Shown: positions 28,302 to 39,405, counted from the first letter of the stretch. The stretch is DNA of 64,000 nucleotides from Elizabethkingia argenteiflava (GCF_009904105.1 NZ_JAAABJ010000519.1:23614-87613); one strand, 5' to 3'. Program-made: numbers and translations. The notes: generated by a model not told the origin, from the sequence alone.

Positions 28302-29573
28302 ATGGGGGATATCATTTTTGACCTGATAGAAAAAGAGAAACAAAGACAAGTGCAAGGTTTGGAGCTTATAGCTTCCGAAAATTTTGTTTCACAAAATGTA
28401 ATCAATGCAATGGGGAGTGTATTGACGAATAAATATGCAGAAGGTTATCCAGGTAGGCGATATTATGGGGGGTGCGAAGTAGTCGATGAAGTCGAAACTT
28501 TGGCGATAGAAAGAGCTAAAGAACTTTTTGGTGTAGAATATGTAAATGTTCAGCCTCATTCGGGTGCTCAGGCCAATGCTGCAATTTATTTAGCTGTTTT
28601 AAAACCAGGAGACAAGGTGATGGGAATGGATCTTTCTATGGGGGGGCATCTCACCCACGGCTCGGCGGTAAATTTTTCAGGACTTCAATATCAAGTAGTT
28701 TCTTACGGTGTTGAAAGGGAAACCAGTCTCATTGATTACCATCAAATGCGTGAAATAGCCTTAAAAGAAAGGCCCAAAATGATTATCGCAGGTTTTTCGG
28801 CTTACTCTAGAGATTTGGAATATGCGAAGTTTAGAGAGATTGCAGATGAGATAGGAGCGACCCTTTGGGCAGATATTGCGCATCCAGCAGGGTTGATAGC
28901 AAAAGGTCTTTTAAATAATCCATTTGAGCATTGCCATATTGTCACCACGACTACTCATAAAACCCTTAGAGGTCCTAGAGGAGGGATGATAATGATGGGC
29001 AAAGATTTTGAGAATACTTATGGATATAAAACGCCAAAGGGGGATCTCAAAATGATGAGTCAGGTACTGGACAGTGCTGTTTTTCCGGGCATTCAAGGGG
29101 GACCGCTAGAACATGTTATTGCAGGTAAGGCGGTTGCTTTCGCAGAGGCACTGGATGGTAAATTTTTACGCTATGCCAAACAAGTTAAGAATAATGCCAC
29201 GGCTTTGGCAAAAGCTATGATAGGCTACGGTTTTGAAATCGTAAGTGGGGGAACCGATAATCATCTCATGCTAATAGATCTTCGTAATAAGGGGGTAAAT
29301 GGTAAAGAAATAGAGAAGGCATTAGTGAAAGCCGACATCACTTGCAATAAAAACATGGTTCCTTTTGATGATAAATCAGCTTTTACCACTTCGGGTATTC
29401 GTTTGGGAACGGCTGCTATTACAACACGTGGGTTGAAAGAAGACGATATGCAGACTGTGGCAGGTCTAATCTCTGATGCGGTGGATCAACATCAAAATGA
29501 TAAGGTTTTGAACGACATAAAAATAAAGGTGAATAAATTAATGGAAGGGAAAGCTTTGTTTAACTTTGAATAA
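28302..29573 (+). CDS. glyA: Serine hydroxymethyltransferase
   Basis: A full-length 423-aa protein. [41 protein letters not shown], the PLP-lysine segment [15 protein letters not shown] and a late [15 protein letters not shown] are all present. It converts serine and THF to glycine and methylene-THF. It stands between the two polysaccharide loci and ends at a clear terminator (29602-29640). No promoter consensus was evident in the 164 bases upstream. Confidence 0.97.
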   Translation: MGDIIFDLIEKEKQRQVQGLELIASENFVSQNVINAMGSVLTNKYAEGYPGRRYYGGCEVVDEVETLAIERAKELFGVEYVNVQPHSGAQANAAIYLAVLKPGDKVMGMDLSMGGHLTHGSAVNFSGLQYQVVSYGVERETSLIDYHQMREIALKERPKMIIAGFSAYSRDLEYAKFREIADEIGATLWADIAHPAGLIAKGLLNNPFEHCHIVTTTTHKTLRGPRGGMIMMGKDFENTYGYKTPKGDLKMMSQVLDSAVFPGIQGGPLEHVIAGKAVAFAEALDGKFLRYAKQVKNNATALAKAMIGYGFEIVSGGTDNHLMLIDLRNKGVNGKEIEKALVKADITCNKNMVPFDDKSAFTTSGIRLGTAAITTRGLKEDDMQTVAGLISDAVDQHQNDKVLNDIKIKVNKLMEGKALFNFE

Positions 29574-29601
29574 TATTTATAACCTATCTTAGGTATCTAT
29601 T

Positions 29602-29640
29602 AAAATAAGGGAATAGCTTTCTGAGCTGTTCTTTTATTTT
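29602..29640 (+). terminator. Intrinsic terminator after glyA
   Basis: GAATAGCT (29611-29618), loop TTCTG, AGCTGTTC (29624-29631; one G-U pair) followed by TTTTATTTT, with an A-rich tract before the stem. Located 29 bases after the glyA stop. Confidence 0.75.
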
Positions 29641-29665
29641 TAATATACAGTTTAAAAAATAATGC

Positions 29666-30139
29666 ATGCACAAAACGCCTAAAAATTTCACTTTTCAACA
29701 GATTAGACAAAAATTGATAAATTATTGTATTTATCAGGACAGATGCCATGTGGAAGTAGAAGAGAAAATGAAAGAATTTTTCTTAGTCCCGGAGGCTAGA
29801 GATGAAATATTGCTGTATCTTATTAGAGAAAATTATCTCAATGAGGAACGTTTTACCCGAAGTTATATAAGAGGTAAGTTCTATATTAAGCATTGGGGGA
29901 AATTGAAGATCACCAATCATTTAAAAGCGAAAAAGATATCCGAAAAACTCATCCTTATGTGCATGGATGAGATTGACGATCGTGATTATATGCAGCAAGT
30001 TAGGAAAATGGTAGACAAAATTTTACATTCATATAGCGATTTATCGGAATATCATAAAAAGCATAAAATTATGCATTTTTTAATGTCAAAGGGCTATGAA
30101 TACGAAACCATTATAAAAATAATTCAACAAGAGGAGTGA
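29666..30139 (+). CDS. recX: RecX family regulatory protein
   Basis: A 157-aa all-helical protein with three RecX-type repeats: CIYQDRCHVEVEEKMKEFF, YLIRENYLNEERFTRSYIRGK and the C-terminal KKHKIMHFLMSKGYEYETI. RecX binds RecA filaments and modulates RecA activity. Start chosen at the ATG at 29666 (MHKTPKNFTFQQI). It stands alone between the glyA terminator and the locus-2 leader; recA is not in the window. Confidence 0.88.
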   Translation: MHKTPKNFTFQQIRQKLINYCIYQDRCHVEVEEKMKEFFLVPEARDEILLYLIRENYLNEERFTRSYIRGKFYIKHWGKLKITNHLKAKKISEKLILMCMDEIDDRDYMQQVRKMVDKILHSYSDLSEYHKKHKIMHFLMSKGYEYETIIKIIQQEE

Positions 30140-30611
30140 TCACAAGAATATAAAAAATAGGGATAATTTTCTTTTTATAGCCCCCATTAAGCCTTATACA
30201 TTTTTAATATTTTCATTTTTATATCAGAATCATTCTGTTTTTTATAAAAAATCGAGTTATTTATTCTAAAAACACATCCAGCCTATACTCCTGATGAATA
30301 TTACTCAATATATAAGTGAAGCCTATTCAACTATGAACTATTGGATAATACTCCTCAAGTAATACCCTAAAATATTTTTTGAGTTTCTGTCGATAAAGGG
30401 ATTGATTTTATATAATTTCATAATTGTCAATTATATAAATGATTTGTTTTTTGCTTTATAGGAGTTACTACTTAATTTTTTAAAAAAAAATATAATATAA
30501 TCTGTAATCTCACGTTTTTTGGCTTAGATGTTGTAGAAGGAATATACCCAGAAAATAGTATTATCTTTATAATAATATTTTCTTTATATAAGACACTAAA
30601 TAACCAAATTA
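30140..30611. other. 472-base leader before locus 2
   Basis: No gene found. Very AT-rich. It contains a perfect 11-base inverted repeat (TTTATATAATT at 30407-30417 and AATTATATAAA at 30429-30439, 11-base loop) and no TANNTTTG promoter match that I could find, although the first gene of the second polysaccharide locus must be transcribed from here or from further upstream. Confidence 0.5.
30407..30439. repeat. Perfect 11-base inverted repeat in the locus-2 leader
   Basis: The arms TTTATATAATT and AATTATATAAA are exact reverse complements around the 11-base loop TCATAATTGTC. The arms contain only A and T, so chance formation in this AT-rich leader is possible; it may otherwise be an operator or transcript hairpin. 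Confidence 0.4.
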
Positions 30612-32546
30612 ATGAACAAGATAAAATGTAAGAAAAGTAAGATTTACTCTGGAAATAATTTAGTAAATCTTACGGATATACGTTATCTACCCCGCTGGAT
30701 TATATTATTTATTGATATCCTCATCCTTATATTTTCGTTGACTTTATCCTTTATTATCGTTGATTCATTAAATGTAAAATTATATTCTTCTATTAATTTA
30801 TTTCAGAAATTTTCATTGGTGATATCGGTCAATGTAGGTTTCATGTATTTATTTAAAACCTATTCAGGCATCATCAGACATTCCACTTTTATGGACTTGT
30901 TTAAATTGTTTTTAGCAAGTGTATGCACGACTATTGTTATTATTGTTATCAACTATAGTTATTACCTTACGACTGGATTACGTCTAATTCTTATTCCTTT
31001 TTTAGGTTTTTATCTTGCTATTTCATTTGCGTTTTTATTCTTATTTAGACTTGTGGTGAAAGAGACTTTCCATATGCTAAGAGAATATAAAAGAAGCTCT
31101 TTAAAAAAGAAAATTTTAGTCTTAGGGATTGGAGAAGAATCTATAGCAATTGCCGGAGCTATTTTAGAAAACCCTAATCTGCCTTACTATGTAGAGGGTT
31201 TTTTAACCCAGCGTTACGATTCGAGCAGTGTGAAAATTCTGGGGAAACCTATTTATACTAAAGAAAAACTGGAAAGCCTATCTAAGAAAGATATAGAGGT
31301 ACAAGGGGTGCTTATTATTAAGGAAAATCTTTCCAGAGACGAAATGGATACTTGGGTAAATCTCTTTCTTGAAAAAGGCTTATTGGTGCTTAAAGCTCCT
31401 TCTGTACAAAAATTGAGAAATAATGAATTAGGAACGAATATTAAAAGTCTACAAATAGAAGATCTACTGAATCGAAAACCTATAAAGTTGAATAGTGAAG
31501 AGGTTAAGAAAAGCCACTTTAACAAAACTGTTTTGGTCACAGGGGGGGCAGGCTCTATAGGCAGTGAAATTGTATGTCAAGTAGCACAATTTAACCCTTC
31601 TTTAGTGGTGGTACTGGATCAGGCAGAAACCCCATTGTATGAAATTAAATTGGAGATGTGTGAGAAATTTCCAGATATTAATTTTAAATTTATATTGGCG
31701 GATATTTCTAATAAACACAGAATAGAGCAGTTATTTCAAGATTACGAATTCTCTATGGTATATCATGCTGCGGCCTATAAACACGTACCACTCATAGAAG
31801 ATAATCCTCATGAAGCGATTCTCGTCAATGTTTTAGGGACTAAAAACTTAGCTTATTTGTCGAGTCAATATCATGTCAATCGTTTTGTTATGATTTCTAC
31901 CGACAAAGCGGTAAACCCCACCAATGTTATGGGCGCTTCTAAACGAGTAGCAGAACTTTTTGTGCAGTCTTTTCAGAATACCGAAGGAAATACCACTAAA
32001 TTTATAACCACTCGCTTTGGCAATGTTTTAGGGTCTAATGGATCCGTTATTCCTCATTTTAGAAGGCAAATTGAAAGAGGAGGCCCTATCACCATCACTC
32101 ATCCCGAAATAGTCCGTTATTTTATGACGATACCCGAAGCTTGTGAGCTTGTTTTACAGGCAGGGGCTATGGGGAAAGGGGGTGAAATTTTTGTGTTTGA
32201 TATGGGAGAACCTGTCAAAATACAGGATTTAGCAAAGCGTATGATTAAATTATCGGGTCTTGAGCCTGAAAACGATATTAAAATCATCTATACCGGATTA
32301 AGACCCGGAGAGAAACTCTACGAGGAGTTGCTTAGTGATAATGCTAAAAACTTGCCGACTCATAATGAAAAAATTATGGTGTCTCGCGATCCTACAATGA
32401 AATACGAAGATATAGAGTTACTAACCAATAGAGTAGCTAAAGCAGCTTTGAAAAGAGATAGTCTGGAAGTGGTGAGGCAATTAAAAATAATAGTGCCAGA
32501 GTTTAAAAGTAATAATTCTATATTTGAAATTCTGGATCAGCAGTAA
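30612..32546 (+). CDS. Nucleotide-sugar 4,6-dehydratase, FlaA1/WbpM/PglF type
   Basis: A 644-aa protein: four N-terminal membrane helices (~30-155), a Rossmann-like middle domain and a C-terminal SDR domain from ~300 with LVTGGAGSIGSEIV, YHAAAYKHVPLIE and VMISTDKAVNPTNVMGASKR. The membrane-bound family converts UDP-GlcNAc to UDP-4-keto-6-deoxy-GlcNAc. With the PglE- and PglD-like genes at 50312-52094 it completes a predicted UDP-N,N'-diacetylbacillosamine route. It opens locus 2. Confidence 0.9.
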   Translation: MNKIKCKKSKIYSGNNLVNLTDIRYLPRWIILFIDILILIFSLTLSFIIVDSLNVKLYSSINLFQKFSLVISVNVGFMYLFKTYSGIIRHSTFMDLFKLFLASVCTTIVIIVINYSYYLTTGLRLILIPFLGFYLAISFAFLFLFRLVVKETFHMLREYKRSSLKKKILVLGIGEESIAIAGAILENPNLPYYVEGFLTQRYDSSSVKILGKPIYTKEKLESLSKKDIEVQGVLIIKENLSRDEMDTWVNLFLEKGLLVLKAPSVQKLRNNELGTNIKSLQIEDLLNRKPIKLNSEEVKKSHFNKTVLVTGGAGSIGSEIVCQVAQFNPSLVVVLDQAETPLYEIKLEMCEKFPDINFKFILADISNKHRIEQLFQDYEFSMVYHAAAYKHVPLIEDNPHEAILVNVLGTKNLAYLSSQYHVNRFVMISTDKAVNPTNVMGASKRVAELFVQSFQNTEGNTTKFITTRFGNVLGSNGSVIPHFRRQIERGGPITITHPEIVRYFMTIPEACELVLQAGAMGKGGEIFVFDMGEPVKIQDLAKRMIKLSGLEPENDIKIIYTGLRPGEKLYEELLSDNAKNLPTHNEKIMVSRDPTMKYEDIELLTNRVAKAALKRDSLEVVRQLKIIVPEFKSNNSIFEILDQQ

Positions 32547-32557
32547 GGCAAAAAGTG

Positions 32558-32565
32558 TATATTTG
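32558..32565 (+). promoter_or_regulatory. Possible promoter -7 element before wza-2
   Basis: TATATTTG matches the TANNTTTG consensus exactly and lies in the 33-base gap before wza-2, but no TTG is found at 19-23 bases upstream. It may be a weak or activator-dependent internal promoter, or chance. Confidence 0.3.
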
Positions 32566-32579
32566 CAGTAAAGAGAGAT

Positions 32580-33377
32580 ATGAAGAATAGAAGTGTTTTG
32601 CAACTTTTATTAGTTGTTTTTTTAATGTTTTCGTGTCGTACCCGTAATAATATAAATTATTTACAAGATGTGGATAAAATTGCTACGGAAACAGCGGTTC
32701 AAATGGGGAAAATTACATTGCAGCCCGGAGATCAGTTGGTGATTAATGTGATGGCCCAAGATTTAAATGTAGTAAAGCCTTTTAATCAGAATTATAGCTC
32801 GGGTGTTATGCTGCTAAATTCAGAATCTTCTGGGAATACTCCTTCTGGCAATCGTACGGCTTCAGGCCCTACTTATATTATTGACGATAATGGTTTCATA
32901 GATTTTCCAGTCCTAGGAAGACTACAAACTCGAAATTTAACATTAGATCAATTAAAGCAACAGTTGCATAATAAAATTTTACGTTATGTAAAGAATCCTA
33001 CTGTAAGCGTTAAGTTAAATAATTTCAGAGTTTCTATTATGGGAGAGGTCACACGGCCAGGAGAGTACGTGATAGTAGATGGAAAGACGAATTTATTGAA
33101 GGCCTTGGCCATGGCAGGAGATTTAACCATATATGGAAGAAGAGATGATGTATTGTTGGTCAGAACCATAAATGATAAAATGGAAAAGGTTCGTATAAAC
33201 CTTACAGGATCGGACTTTATAAATTCTCCTTATTATCATCTAAAACAAGGTGATGTAATTTATGTGTCTGCAAACAAGACTAGAGAGAAAATGTCTCATC
33301 TGGACCCCAGTATGCCTATATATATATCGGTAGCAGGTATTCTAGTAACCATTTTAGCCTTAGTATTCAAAAAATAA
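32580..33377 (+). CDS. Wza-like polysaccharide export lipoprotein, locus 2
   Basis: A 265-aa protein. The signal peptide and lipobox (VVFLMFSC) are followed by a Poly_export domain ([38 protein letters not shown]), an SLBB region ([18 protein letters not shown]) and a final membrane helix ([16 protein letters not shown]). It is paralogous to the protein at 24942 and has the same architecture. It pairs with wzc-2, 10 bases downstream. Confidence 0.88.
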   Translation: MKNRSVLQLLLVVFLMFSCRTRNNINYLQDVDKIATETAVQMGKITLQPGDQLVINVMAQDLNVVKPFNQNYSSGVMLLNSESSGNTPSGNRTASGPTYIIDDNGFIDFPVLGRLQTRNLTLDQLKQQLHNKILRYVKNPTVSVKLNNFRVSIMGEVTRPGEYVIVDGKTNLLKALAMAGDLTIYGRRDDVLLVRTINDKMEKVRINLTGSDFINSPYYHLKQGDVIYVSANKTREKMSHLDPSMPIYISVAGILVTILALVFKK

Positions 33378-33387
33378 TTTTCATATA

Positions 33388-35772
33388 ATGAGTGCACCGT
33401 CACAAGAGAAAAACTACACACCACCCTACGAGAAAATTAATATTAACGAAATTATTAAACCTTATTTAATAAAATGGCCATGGTTTTTTATTTGTGCCAT
33501 TATAGCATTGTTTTTTTCCTTTTTCATATTAAAATTTAAGGTTCCGGTATATAGGATAGAATCTACAGTACTTATAAAAGACTCTAAAAGTAATACGTTC
33601 GGAGGGCAGGATATGGGAGCACTCCAAGATTTGTCTGGATTTGGAGGAATGAATTCGAGTAGTGTAGACAATGAAATCGAAATTTTTAGATCTAAAAGAC
33701 TTATTCGTGAGGTAGTAGATCGTCTTAATCTACAATCTGATATTTATACTAAATCCGGATTGAGAAAAATAGAGCTATATAAGGAATCATCTCCTATCAA
33801 TATAAGGGTGATTAATGAGAAACCCAATATTCATTTTCCTGTAGATCCACTTTATGTAAAAATTAAAGGAGATCAGTTAATTCTTTCTGTACCGGGTCTT
33901 AAAAAAAATATTATAAGTTCGTTTGGAAAGACCATAGGCCTTCCCTTTGCCAATATAATCATCACTAAAAATCTTAAATATAACTTTGGTACCCCAAATA
34001 ACAATGAGCCTATAAATGAGCTTGAAATTTATATTAAGAGTTTAGAATCTAAAGTCAGTGTTCTCCAACAACTTTTACAGGTGGAACTTACCAATAAGGA
34101 GACCACAGTGATTAGATTATCTCTAGATTACCCCCAGAGGAGGAAAGCCAAGGACTTATTGAATGCTTTAGTCATAGCTTATAATAACGATGCCATAGAA
34201 GATAAAAATCTTGAATCTTCACAAACCTTGGCGTTTATTGAAGATAGAATAAAAAAATTATCTCGGGAATTAGGGAATGTAGAAAATGAGAAAGCCTATT
34301 TTAAATCTAAAAACAAACTAATTGACGTTCAGACGGAAGCTAAGCTTGATTTAGAGAGTTCTGCGGCAGCTCGGACAAAGCAATTAGAATTAGATAGTCA
34401 ATTAGAGTTAACCAACGCCTTAATTAGCTATCTCTCTCACCAGAATAAATTCCACATTTTACCAGCTAATGTAGGATTAACCAATGAGAAAACGGCGTCT
34501 GATATATCCATGTACAATCAGCTTATTTTGCAGCGCAATCAATTATTGGAATCAGCCACTCCTGAAAATCCTGCCGTTATAGAGGTTACTAAGCAAATCG
34601 GTAGTATGCGTTCAGCTGTGATGCAAAGTCTACAACGCAATAAAGTTGGATTGCAGTTGGCTAAAAATGAATATGTTAAAGAGCAGAATAAAATGTCTAG
34701 CAATATTTCCAAACTTCCTTCTATGGAGAAAATGTTTAGAAATATAGAAAGACAACAATCTATCAAAGAAAATCTATATTTATTATTGCTCCAAAAGCGA
34801 GAGGAAAAGGCTATTTCTAAAGCGATTACAGCAAATAAGGCCAGAGTTGTAGATGTAGCATATGCTTCTGAGAAGCCTGTGTCTCCCAATAAGTTTTTCA
34901 TTTTGTTGGGTGGTTTAATTTTGGGCTTATTAGTACCTTTTTCAGTTATTTATTTAGTAGAGCTTTTCAATAATAAAATCAGATCAAAACACGATTTAGA
35001 AAAGCAGGCTCATGCCCATGTAATAGGGGAGTTGCCCAAATTAGAAAAAGGAGAACCGGAAATTATTCATATGAATGATTTATCCTCAATGGCTGAGGCC
35101 TTTAGAATTCTAATTACCAATATGAATTTTATGCTGCCTAAGCAGGATAAGGGTAAAGTAATATTTGTGACTTCATCGGTGAAAGGAGAGGGTAAAACAT
35201 TCACTTCGGTTAATCTGTCTTTGGTGTTGGCAAGGCCAAATAAAAAAGTGATTCTTATAGGATCAGATATACGAAATCCTCAATTACAGCGTTATGATAC
35301 CGATAAAAAGGGTGCAAAAGGATTAACGGAGTATTTATATGGAGGACAGGTAAAGTTGGCAGAAATTATTCACGTATCCGAATCCAATCCTCATTTGGAT
35401 GTTATGTATTCAGGAACCATTCCACCCAACCCTACGGATTTACTGACCAATGGTAATTACGAGAAATTGCTAGAGGAATTAAAATTAAAGTATGACTATA
35501 TTATTATAGATACAGCCCCATTAATGCTGGTAACAGATACTTTCCTTATATCAGAATTCGCAGATTTAACTTTGTATGTTACCCGATCGGGGTATACAGA
35601 AAATAATTTTATTGAATTTATCAATGCCAATATAGATCAACAAAAAATTAAGAATGTAGGCTTGGTACTTAATGATGTACGCAAAAATAATTTCGGTTAC
35701 GGGAATAAATATGGGTATGGGTATGGAACCAAAGAGAAAAGTTTTATTCAAAAAATAAAAGAGCGATTGTAG
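33388..35772 (+). CDS. Wzc-like polysaccharide co-polymerase and BY-kinase, locus 2
   Basis: A 794-aa paralogue of the protein at 25762: N-terminal Wzz domain and membrane helix (~30-50), coiled coil, second helix (~505-530), then a kinase with [17 protein letters not shown] (Walker A) and [13 protein letters not shown] (Walker B). The Walker A' region is [12 protein letters not shown]. The tail [14 protein letters not shown] holds fewer tyrosines than wzc-1. Predicted to regulate chain length and export of the locus-2 polymer. Confidence 0.88.
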   Translation: MSAPSQEKNYTPPYEKININEIIKPYLIKWPWFFICAIIALFFSFFILKFKVPVYRIESTVLIKDSKSNTFGGQDMGALQDLSGFGGMNSSSVDNEIEIFRSKRLIREVVDRLNLQSDIYTKSGLRKIELYKESSPINIRVINEKPNIHFPVDPLYVKIKGDQLILSVPGLKKNIISSFGKTIGLPFANIIITKNLKYNFGTPNNNEPINELEIYIKSLESKVSVLQQLLQVELTNKETTVIRLSLDYPQRRKAKDLLNALVIAYNNDAIEDKNLESSQTLAFIEDRIKKLSRELGNVENEKAYFKSKNKLIDVQTEAKLDLESSAAARTKQLELDSQLELTNALISYLSHQNKFHILPANVGLTNEKTASDISMYNQLILQRNQLLESATPENPAVIEVTKQIGSMRSAVMQSLQRNKVGLQLAKNEYVKEQNKMSSNISKLPSMEKMFRNIERQQSIKENLYLLLLQKREEKAISKAITANKARVVDVAYASEKPVSPNKFFILLGGLILGLLVPFSVIYLVELFNNKIRSKHDLEKQAHAHVIGELPKLEKGEPEIIHMNDLSSMAEAFRILITNMNFMLPKQDKGKVIFVTSSVKGEGKTFTSVNLSLVLARPNKKVILIGSDIRNPQLQRYDTDKKGAKGLTEYLYGGQVKLAEIIHVSESNPHLDVMYSGTIPPNPTDLLTNGNYEKLLEELKLKYDYIIIDTAPLMLVTDTFLISEFADLTLYVTRSGYTENNFIEFINANIDQQKIKNVGLVLNDVRKNNFGYGNKYGYGYGTKEKSFIQKIKERL

Positions 35773-35790
35773 TATCAATTGTAATGTCGA

Positions 35791-36921
35791 ATGATGATGT
35801 CATACGTTAAAAAGAATTTGGTGATATTTGGGACGAGACCTGAAGCGATAAAAATGGCACCACTGGTAAAAGAGTTCCAGAAGCATAAGGATTTTGAAAC
35901 CAAAGTTTGTGTAACAGCGCAGCATAGAGAGATGCTAGATCAAGTACTAAATTTTTTTGGGATTAGTCCTGATTATGATTTGAATTTGATGAAACCTAAC
36001 CAAAATCTTTATTCGCTAACTGCAGACATTATTACCGAATTAAAGCCAGTATTAGAAGATTTTAAACCCGATTATGTGTATGTCCATGGGGATACCACCA
36101 CCACCATGGCGGCTAGTATAGCAGGTTTTTATGCAGGAGCTAAAGTCTGTCATGTGGAAGCCGGATTAAGAACTCATGACAAACGATCTCCTTTTCCAGA
36201 AGAAATTAATCGTCAGGTTACAGGGAGAATAGCAGATTATCACTTTGTTCCTACTCAACAATCTAAAGAAAACTTAAGGATTGAAAATATTAAAGAAGAT
36301 CACATACTTATTACCGGTAATACGGTAATAGATGCTCTGTTGTATAGTAGTGGGAAAGTGGATAAGATGGAAAATGGAGAAGTACAAAAACTCGAAGTTC
36401 TTCTCAAGGGCTATCAGAAAATGATTTTGGTGACTGGACATAGAAGAGAGAATCATGGCCAGGGTTTTATTAATATCTGCGAAGCCTTGAAGACTATAGC
36501 CTTGCAACACCCCGATGTACAAATTATTTATCCTGTTCACCTCAATCCTCATGTTCAAAGACCCGTACGAGAAATATTATCTGGGATTTCCAATATTCAG
36601 CTTATAGAGCCTTTGGCTTATCCGGCTTTTGTGTGGCTGATGAATAGAGCTTACCTTATCATCACCGATAGCGGGGGCGTACAGGAGGAGGCTCCTAGTT
36701 TGGGAAAACCGGTTTTAGTCATGAGGGATGCGACAGAACGACCTGAGGCTGTCAGTGTGGGGACAGTTATTTTGGTCGGAACACAGAAAGATAAAATTAT
36801 AGCAGAGACACATGAACTTTTGACTAATAACAATAAATATCATAAAATGAGTAGTTTACATAATCCGTATGGAGATGGTAAAGCGTCTGAGAGAATTGTT
36901 AATTTTATAAGAAGTCTATAA
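35791..36921 (+). CDS. wecB: UDP-N-acetylglucosamine 2-epimerase (non-hydrolysing)
   Basis: A 376-aa protein with IFGTRPEAIKMAPL, YVHGDTTTTMA, CHVEAGLRTHDKRSPFPEE, VTGHRRENHG and LIITDSGGVQEEAPSL, the full set of epimerase motifs. It interconverts UDP-GlcNAc and UDP-ManNAc. Three ATGs stand in a row at the start, so the exact first codon is uncertain. The stop shares one base with wecC (TAATG), which oxidises its product. Confidence 0.93.
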   Translation: MMMSYVKKNLVIFGTRPEAIKMAPLVKEFQKHKDFETKVCVTAQHREMLDQVLNFFGISPDYDLNLMKPNQNLYSLTADIITELKPVLEDFKPDYVYVHGDTTTTMAASIAGFYAGAKVCHVEAGLRTHDKRSPFPEEINRQVTGRIADYHFVPTQQSKENLRIENIKEDHILITGNTVIDALLYSSGKVDKMENGEVQKLEVLLKGYQKMILVTGHRRENHGQGFINICEALKTIALQHPDVQIIYPVHLNPHVQRPVREILSGISNIQLIEPLAYPAFVWLMNRAYLIITDSGGVQEEAPSLGKPVLVMRDATERPEAVSVGTVILVGTQKDKIIAETHELLTNNNKYHKMSSLHNPYGDGKASERIVNFIRSL

Positions 36922-38141
36922 TGATGAATAATACATCTAAAGTGGTGACCATGGGATTGGGGTATATAGGTCTACCGACATCTGCCCTTATTGCGAATAG
37001 TCACATACAGGTGCATGGGGTAGATATTTCACAGCATGTGGTAGATACTATTAATGCAGGAAAAATACATATAGTGGAGCCAGAATTGGACCAAATGGTA
37101 GCCCAAGCAGTACAGAAGGGCTATCTTGTTGCCTCTACGGAACCCGCAGTGGCTGATGTTTATCTTATGGTGGTACCCACCCCTTTTAAGGGGAACCATG
37201 AACCGGATATCTCCTACGTACAATCTGCCACTGAGAGTATAATTCCTCTTCTAAAGGAAGGTGATCTTTATATTATAGAGTCAACCTCACCCGTAGGAAC
37301 CACCGAGAAAATGCAGGAATTGATTTTTTCTAAAAGGCCGGAGTTACGCAATAAAATCTTTATGGCTTATTGTCCAGAGCGGGTATTACCAGGTAACGTA
37401 ATTTATGAATTGGTATACAACGATCGTGTGATCGGTGGTATGGACGAGCCATCAACACAAAAAGCTATAGACTTTTATCAGCAATTTGTAAAAGGACAAT
37501 TACACGCTACCAATGCACGAACAGCCGAGATGTGTAAATTAATAGAAAATTCATCACGGGATGTACAAATTGCATTTGCCAATGAATTATCGCTGATATG
37601 TGATAAGGCAGGGATAAATGTTTGGGAATTAATTAACCTGGCCAATAAACATCCAAGGGTTAATATTTTGCAACCCGGGTGTGGTGTGGGTGGCCATTGT
37701 ATAGCCGTAGATCCATATTTTATTGTGGCTGATTACCCCATGGAATCCCAAATTATAGCCCAAGCACGGACTACCAATAATTATAAATCGTTCTGGTGTG
37801 CTGAAAAAATAAAAAGTGCCCGATTGGAATTTGAACTAAAACATGGGCGTTCACCTGCTATTGCTCTTATGGGGTTGGCTTTTAAACCCAATATTGATGA
37901 TTTACGTGAATCTCCAGCGATTTATATCGCAGAGCGTGTGTTACAAGATGCTGGAAATGCAGATATGTATATTGTAGAGCCTAACGTTAGCGAGCATAAG
38001 AGATTTAAATTAACCGACTATAGAGTTGCTGTCGACCAATCAGATATTATTGTATTCTTAGTAGCGCATAATGAGTTTAAGGATCTTCATATAGCTCGTC
38101 ATAAAATGGTTTTGGATTTTTGCGGAGCCAAAAAGAAATAG
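36921..38141 (+). CDS. wecC: UDP-N-acetyl-D-mannosamine dehydrogenase
   Basis: A 406-aa protein: VTMGLGYIGLPTSALIANS (NAD site), YIIESTSPVGTTEKM, LIENSSRDVQIAFANELS and PGCGVGGHCIAVDPYF with the catalytic Cys. LMGLAFKPNIDDLRESPA marks the C-terminal NAD/UDP domain. It makes UDP-ManNAcA by two-step oxidation, so the locus-2 glycan is predicted to contain an acidic ManNAcA residue. Translationally coupled to wecB. A second ATG follows at 36924. Confidence 0.93.
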   Translation: MMNNTSKVVTMGLGYIGLPTSALIANSHIQVHGVDISQHVVDTINAGKIHIVEPELDQMVAQAVQKGYLVASTEPAVADVYLMVVPTPFKGNHEPDISYVQSATESIIPLLKEGDLYIIESTSPVGTTEKMQELIFSKRPELRNKIFMAYCPERVLPGNVIYELVYNDRVIGGMDEPSTQKAIDFYQQFVKGQLHATNARTAEMCKLIENSSRDVQIAFANELSLICDKAGINVWELINLANKHPRVNILQPGCGVGGHCIAVDPYFIVADYPMESQIIAQARTTNNYKSFWCAEKIKSARLEFELKHGRSPAIALMGLAFKPNIDDLRESPAIYIAERVLQDAGNADMYIVEPNVSEHKRFKLTDYRVAVDQSDIIVFLVAHNEFKDLHIARHKMVLDFCGAKKK

Positions 38142-38157
38142 AGAATACCGCCTAGAG

Positions 38158-39402
38158 ATGATAAGCATTAAACCTATATATTTAAGATATAAAACAATAA
38201 TTGATAACTTTTTTTCTCTTATTGTCTTAAATGTGGTTAATTATGTATTTCCAATTATTATTATCCCTATCTTAATGAAGAGACTAGGCGTAGAGGTATA
38301 TGGGAAGTATATATTTGCTTTCACCATTCTCAATTACCTTAATTTGTTGGTTCAGTATGGCTTTAATTTTTCTGCTACGCATAAAATAGCTAAGTATCAA
38401 TATAATCGCGAAATTATTTCGGATACCTATACCTCTATTAGTATCATTAGAATAGCTTTTTCTATCATTGTTACAACATTATTGCTGGGAGCAGGCTTCT
38501 TCATGGATGATCTTGTACTCTATTTGTTAGGAATAGGAATTTACTTTGGACAGGGTATAATCCCAGTTTGGTTATTCCAGGGTTTAGAGAAAATGAAGTA
38601 TATTACCCTTGTGAATACCTTGGTGAGATTGTTGGCTTTTATTGCTATTTTTTTTCTCATACAGCAGTCATCCGATGTCAATAAGCTTATGCTTATTCAG
38701 ACACTAAGCTTTATAATAGGGGGAATAGCTTCTTTAGTATTAGTGAAATATGAGTTGAAAATTAATTTTGTAAAGCCCTCTCTTCAGTCTATTATTTTGA
38801 ATTTGAAAGAGGGATGGAGTTTATTTTTATCTACCATAGGCATGAATTTGTATCGAGAATCAAATGTTATCATTTTAGGTTTGGTTGCAGGCTATTCTAC
38901 GGTAGGATTATATTCACCAGCGGAGAAATTAATAAAGGGCATTCAGTCGTTTACCAATATTATGGTAACAGCTTTATATCCGCATTTTAGCAAAAGAATG
39001 AAAGATAATCAATCCCAGTATATTGGTGATTTTTTTAAAATTGCCCAATGGTTATGGATCCTATTTTCAATAGGAACAGTGGCTATAATTTTTTCCTCTA
39101 CAATGATTATTGACCTCTATATAGGGAAAGGACATACCACTACTATCATTGATTTCAGAATACTGAGCTTAGTTATTTTATTCGGAGGACTCAATTATTA
39201 TTATGGTATAGTAGGTTTGGTTAATTTAAACAAAAAAACATTGTTTAATCGGTTGGTATGGATAAGTGGTATGATAGGAATGATAATGAGCTTTATTTTA
39301 TCCTATTATATGAAGGATATAGGAGCTGCTATATCCATGGTTTTTGCCGAGGGATTGTTATTATATTTGATTATGAAAAAAATAAAAGTCGAGATTAGCT
39401 AA
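38158..39402 (+). CDS. Wzx-like polysaccharide flippase, locus 2
   Basis: A 414-aa protein with about 12 membrane segments and a typical RfbX/Wzx start (VVNYVFPIIIIPILMKRLGV, then YGKYIFAFTILNYLNLLVQYG). GLVAGYSTVGLYSPAEKL in the middle is a standard Wzx segment. It is a different subfamily from the flippase at 323. Presumed to flip the locus-2 repeat unit. The polymerase gene starts 3 bases after its stop. Confidence 0.88.
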   Translation: MISIKPIYLRYKTIIDNFFSLIVLNVVNYVFPIIIIPILMKRLGVEVYGKYIFAFTILNYLNLLVQYGFNFSATHKIAKYQYNREIISDTYTSISIIRIAFSIIVTTLLLGAGFFMDDLVLYLLGIGIYFGQGIIPVWLFQGLEKMKYITLVNTLVRLLAFIAIFFLIQQSSDVNKLMLIQTLSFIIGGIASLVLVKYELKINFVKPSLQSIILNLKEGWSLFLSTIGMNLYRESNVIILGLVAGYSTVGLYSPAEKLIKGIQSFTNIMVTALYPHFSKRMKDNQSQYIGDFFKIAQWLWILFSIGTVAIIFSSTMIIDLYIGKGHTTTIIDFRILSLVILFGGLNYYYGIVGLVNLNKKTLFNRLVWISGMIGMIMSFILSYYMKDIGAAISMVFAEGLLLYLIMKKIKVEIS

Positions 39403-39405
39403 GTC

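Noticed and set aside
34539..34901. 120-codon minus-strand frame inside wzc-2
   Set aside because: Antisense to the coiled-coil part of a clear Wzc protein; its composition is a shadow of the repeated helical codons.
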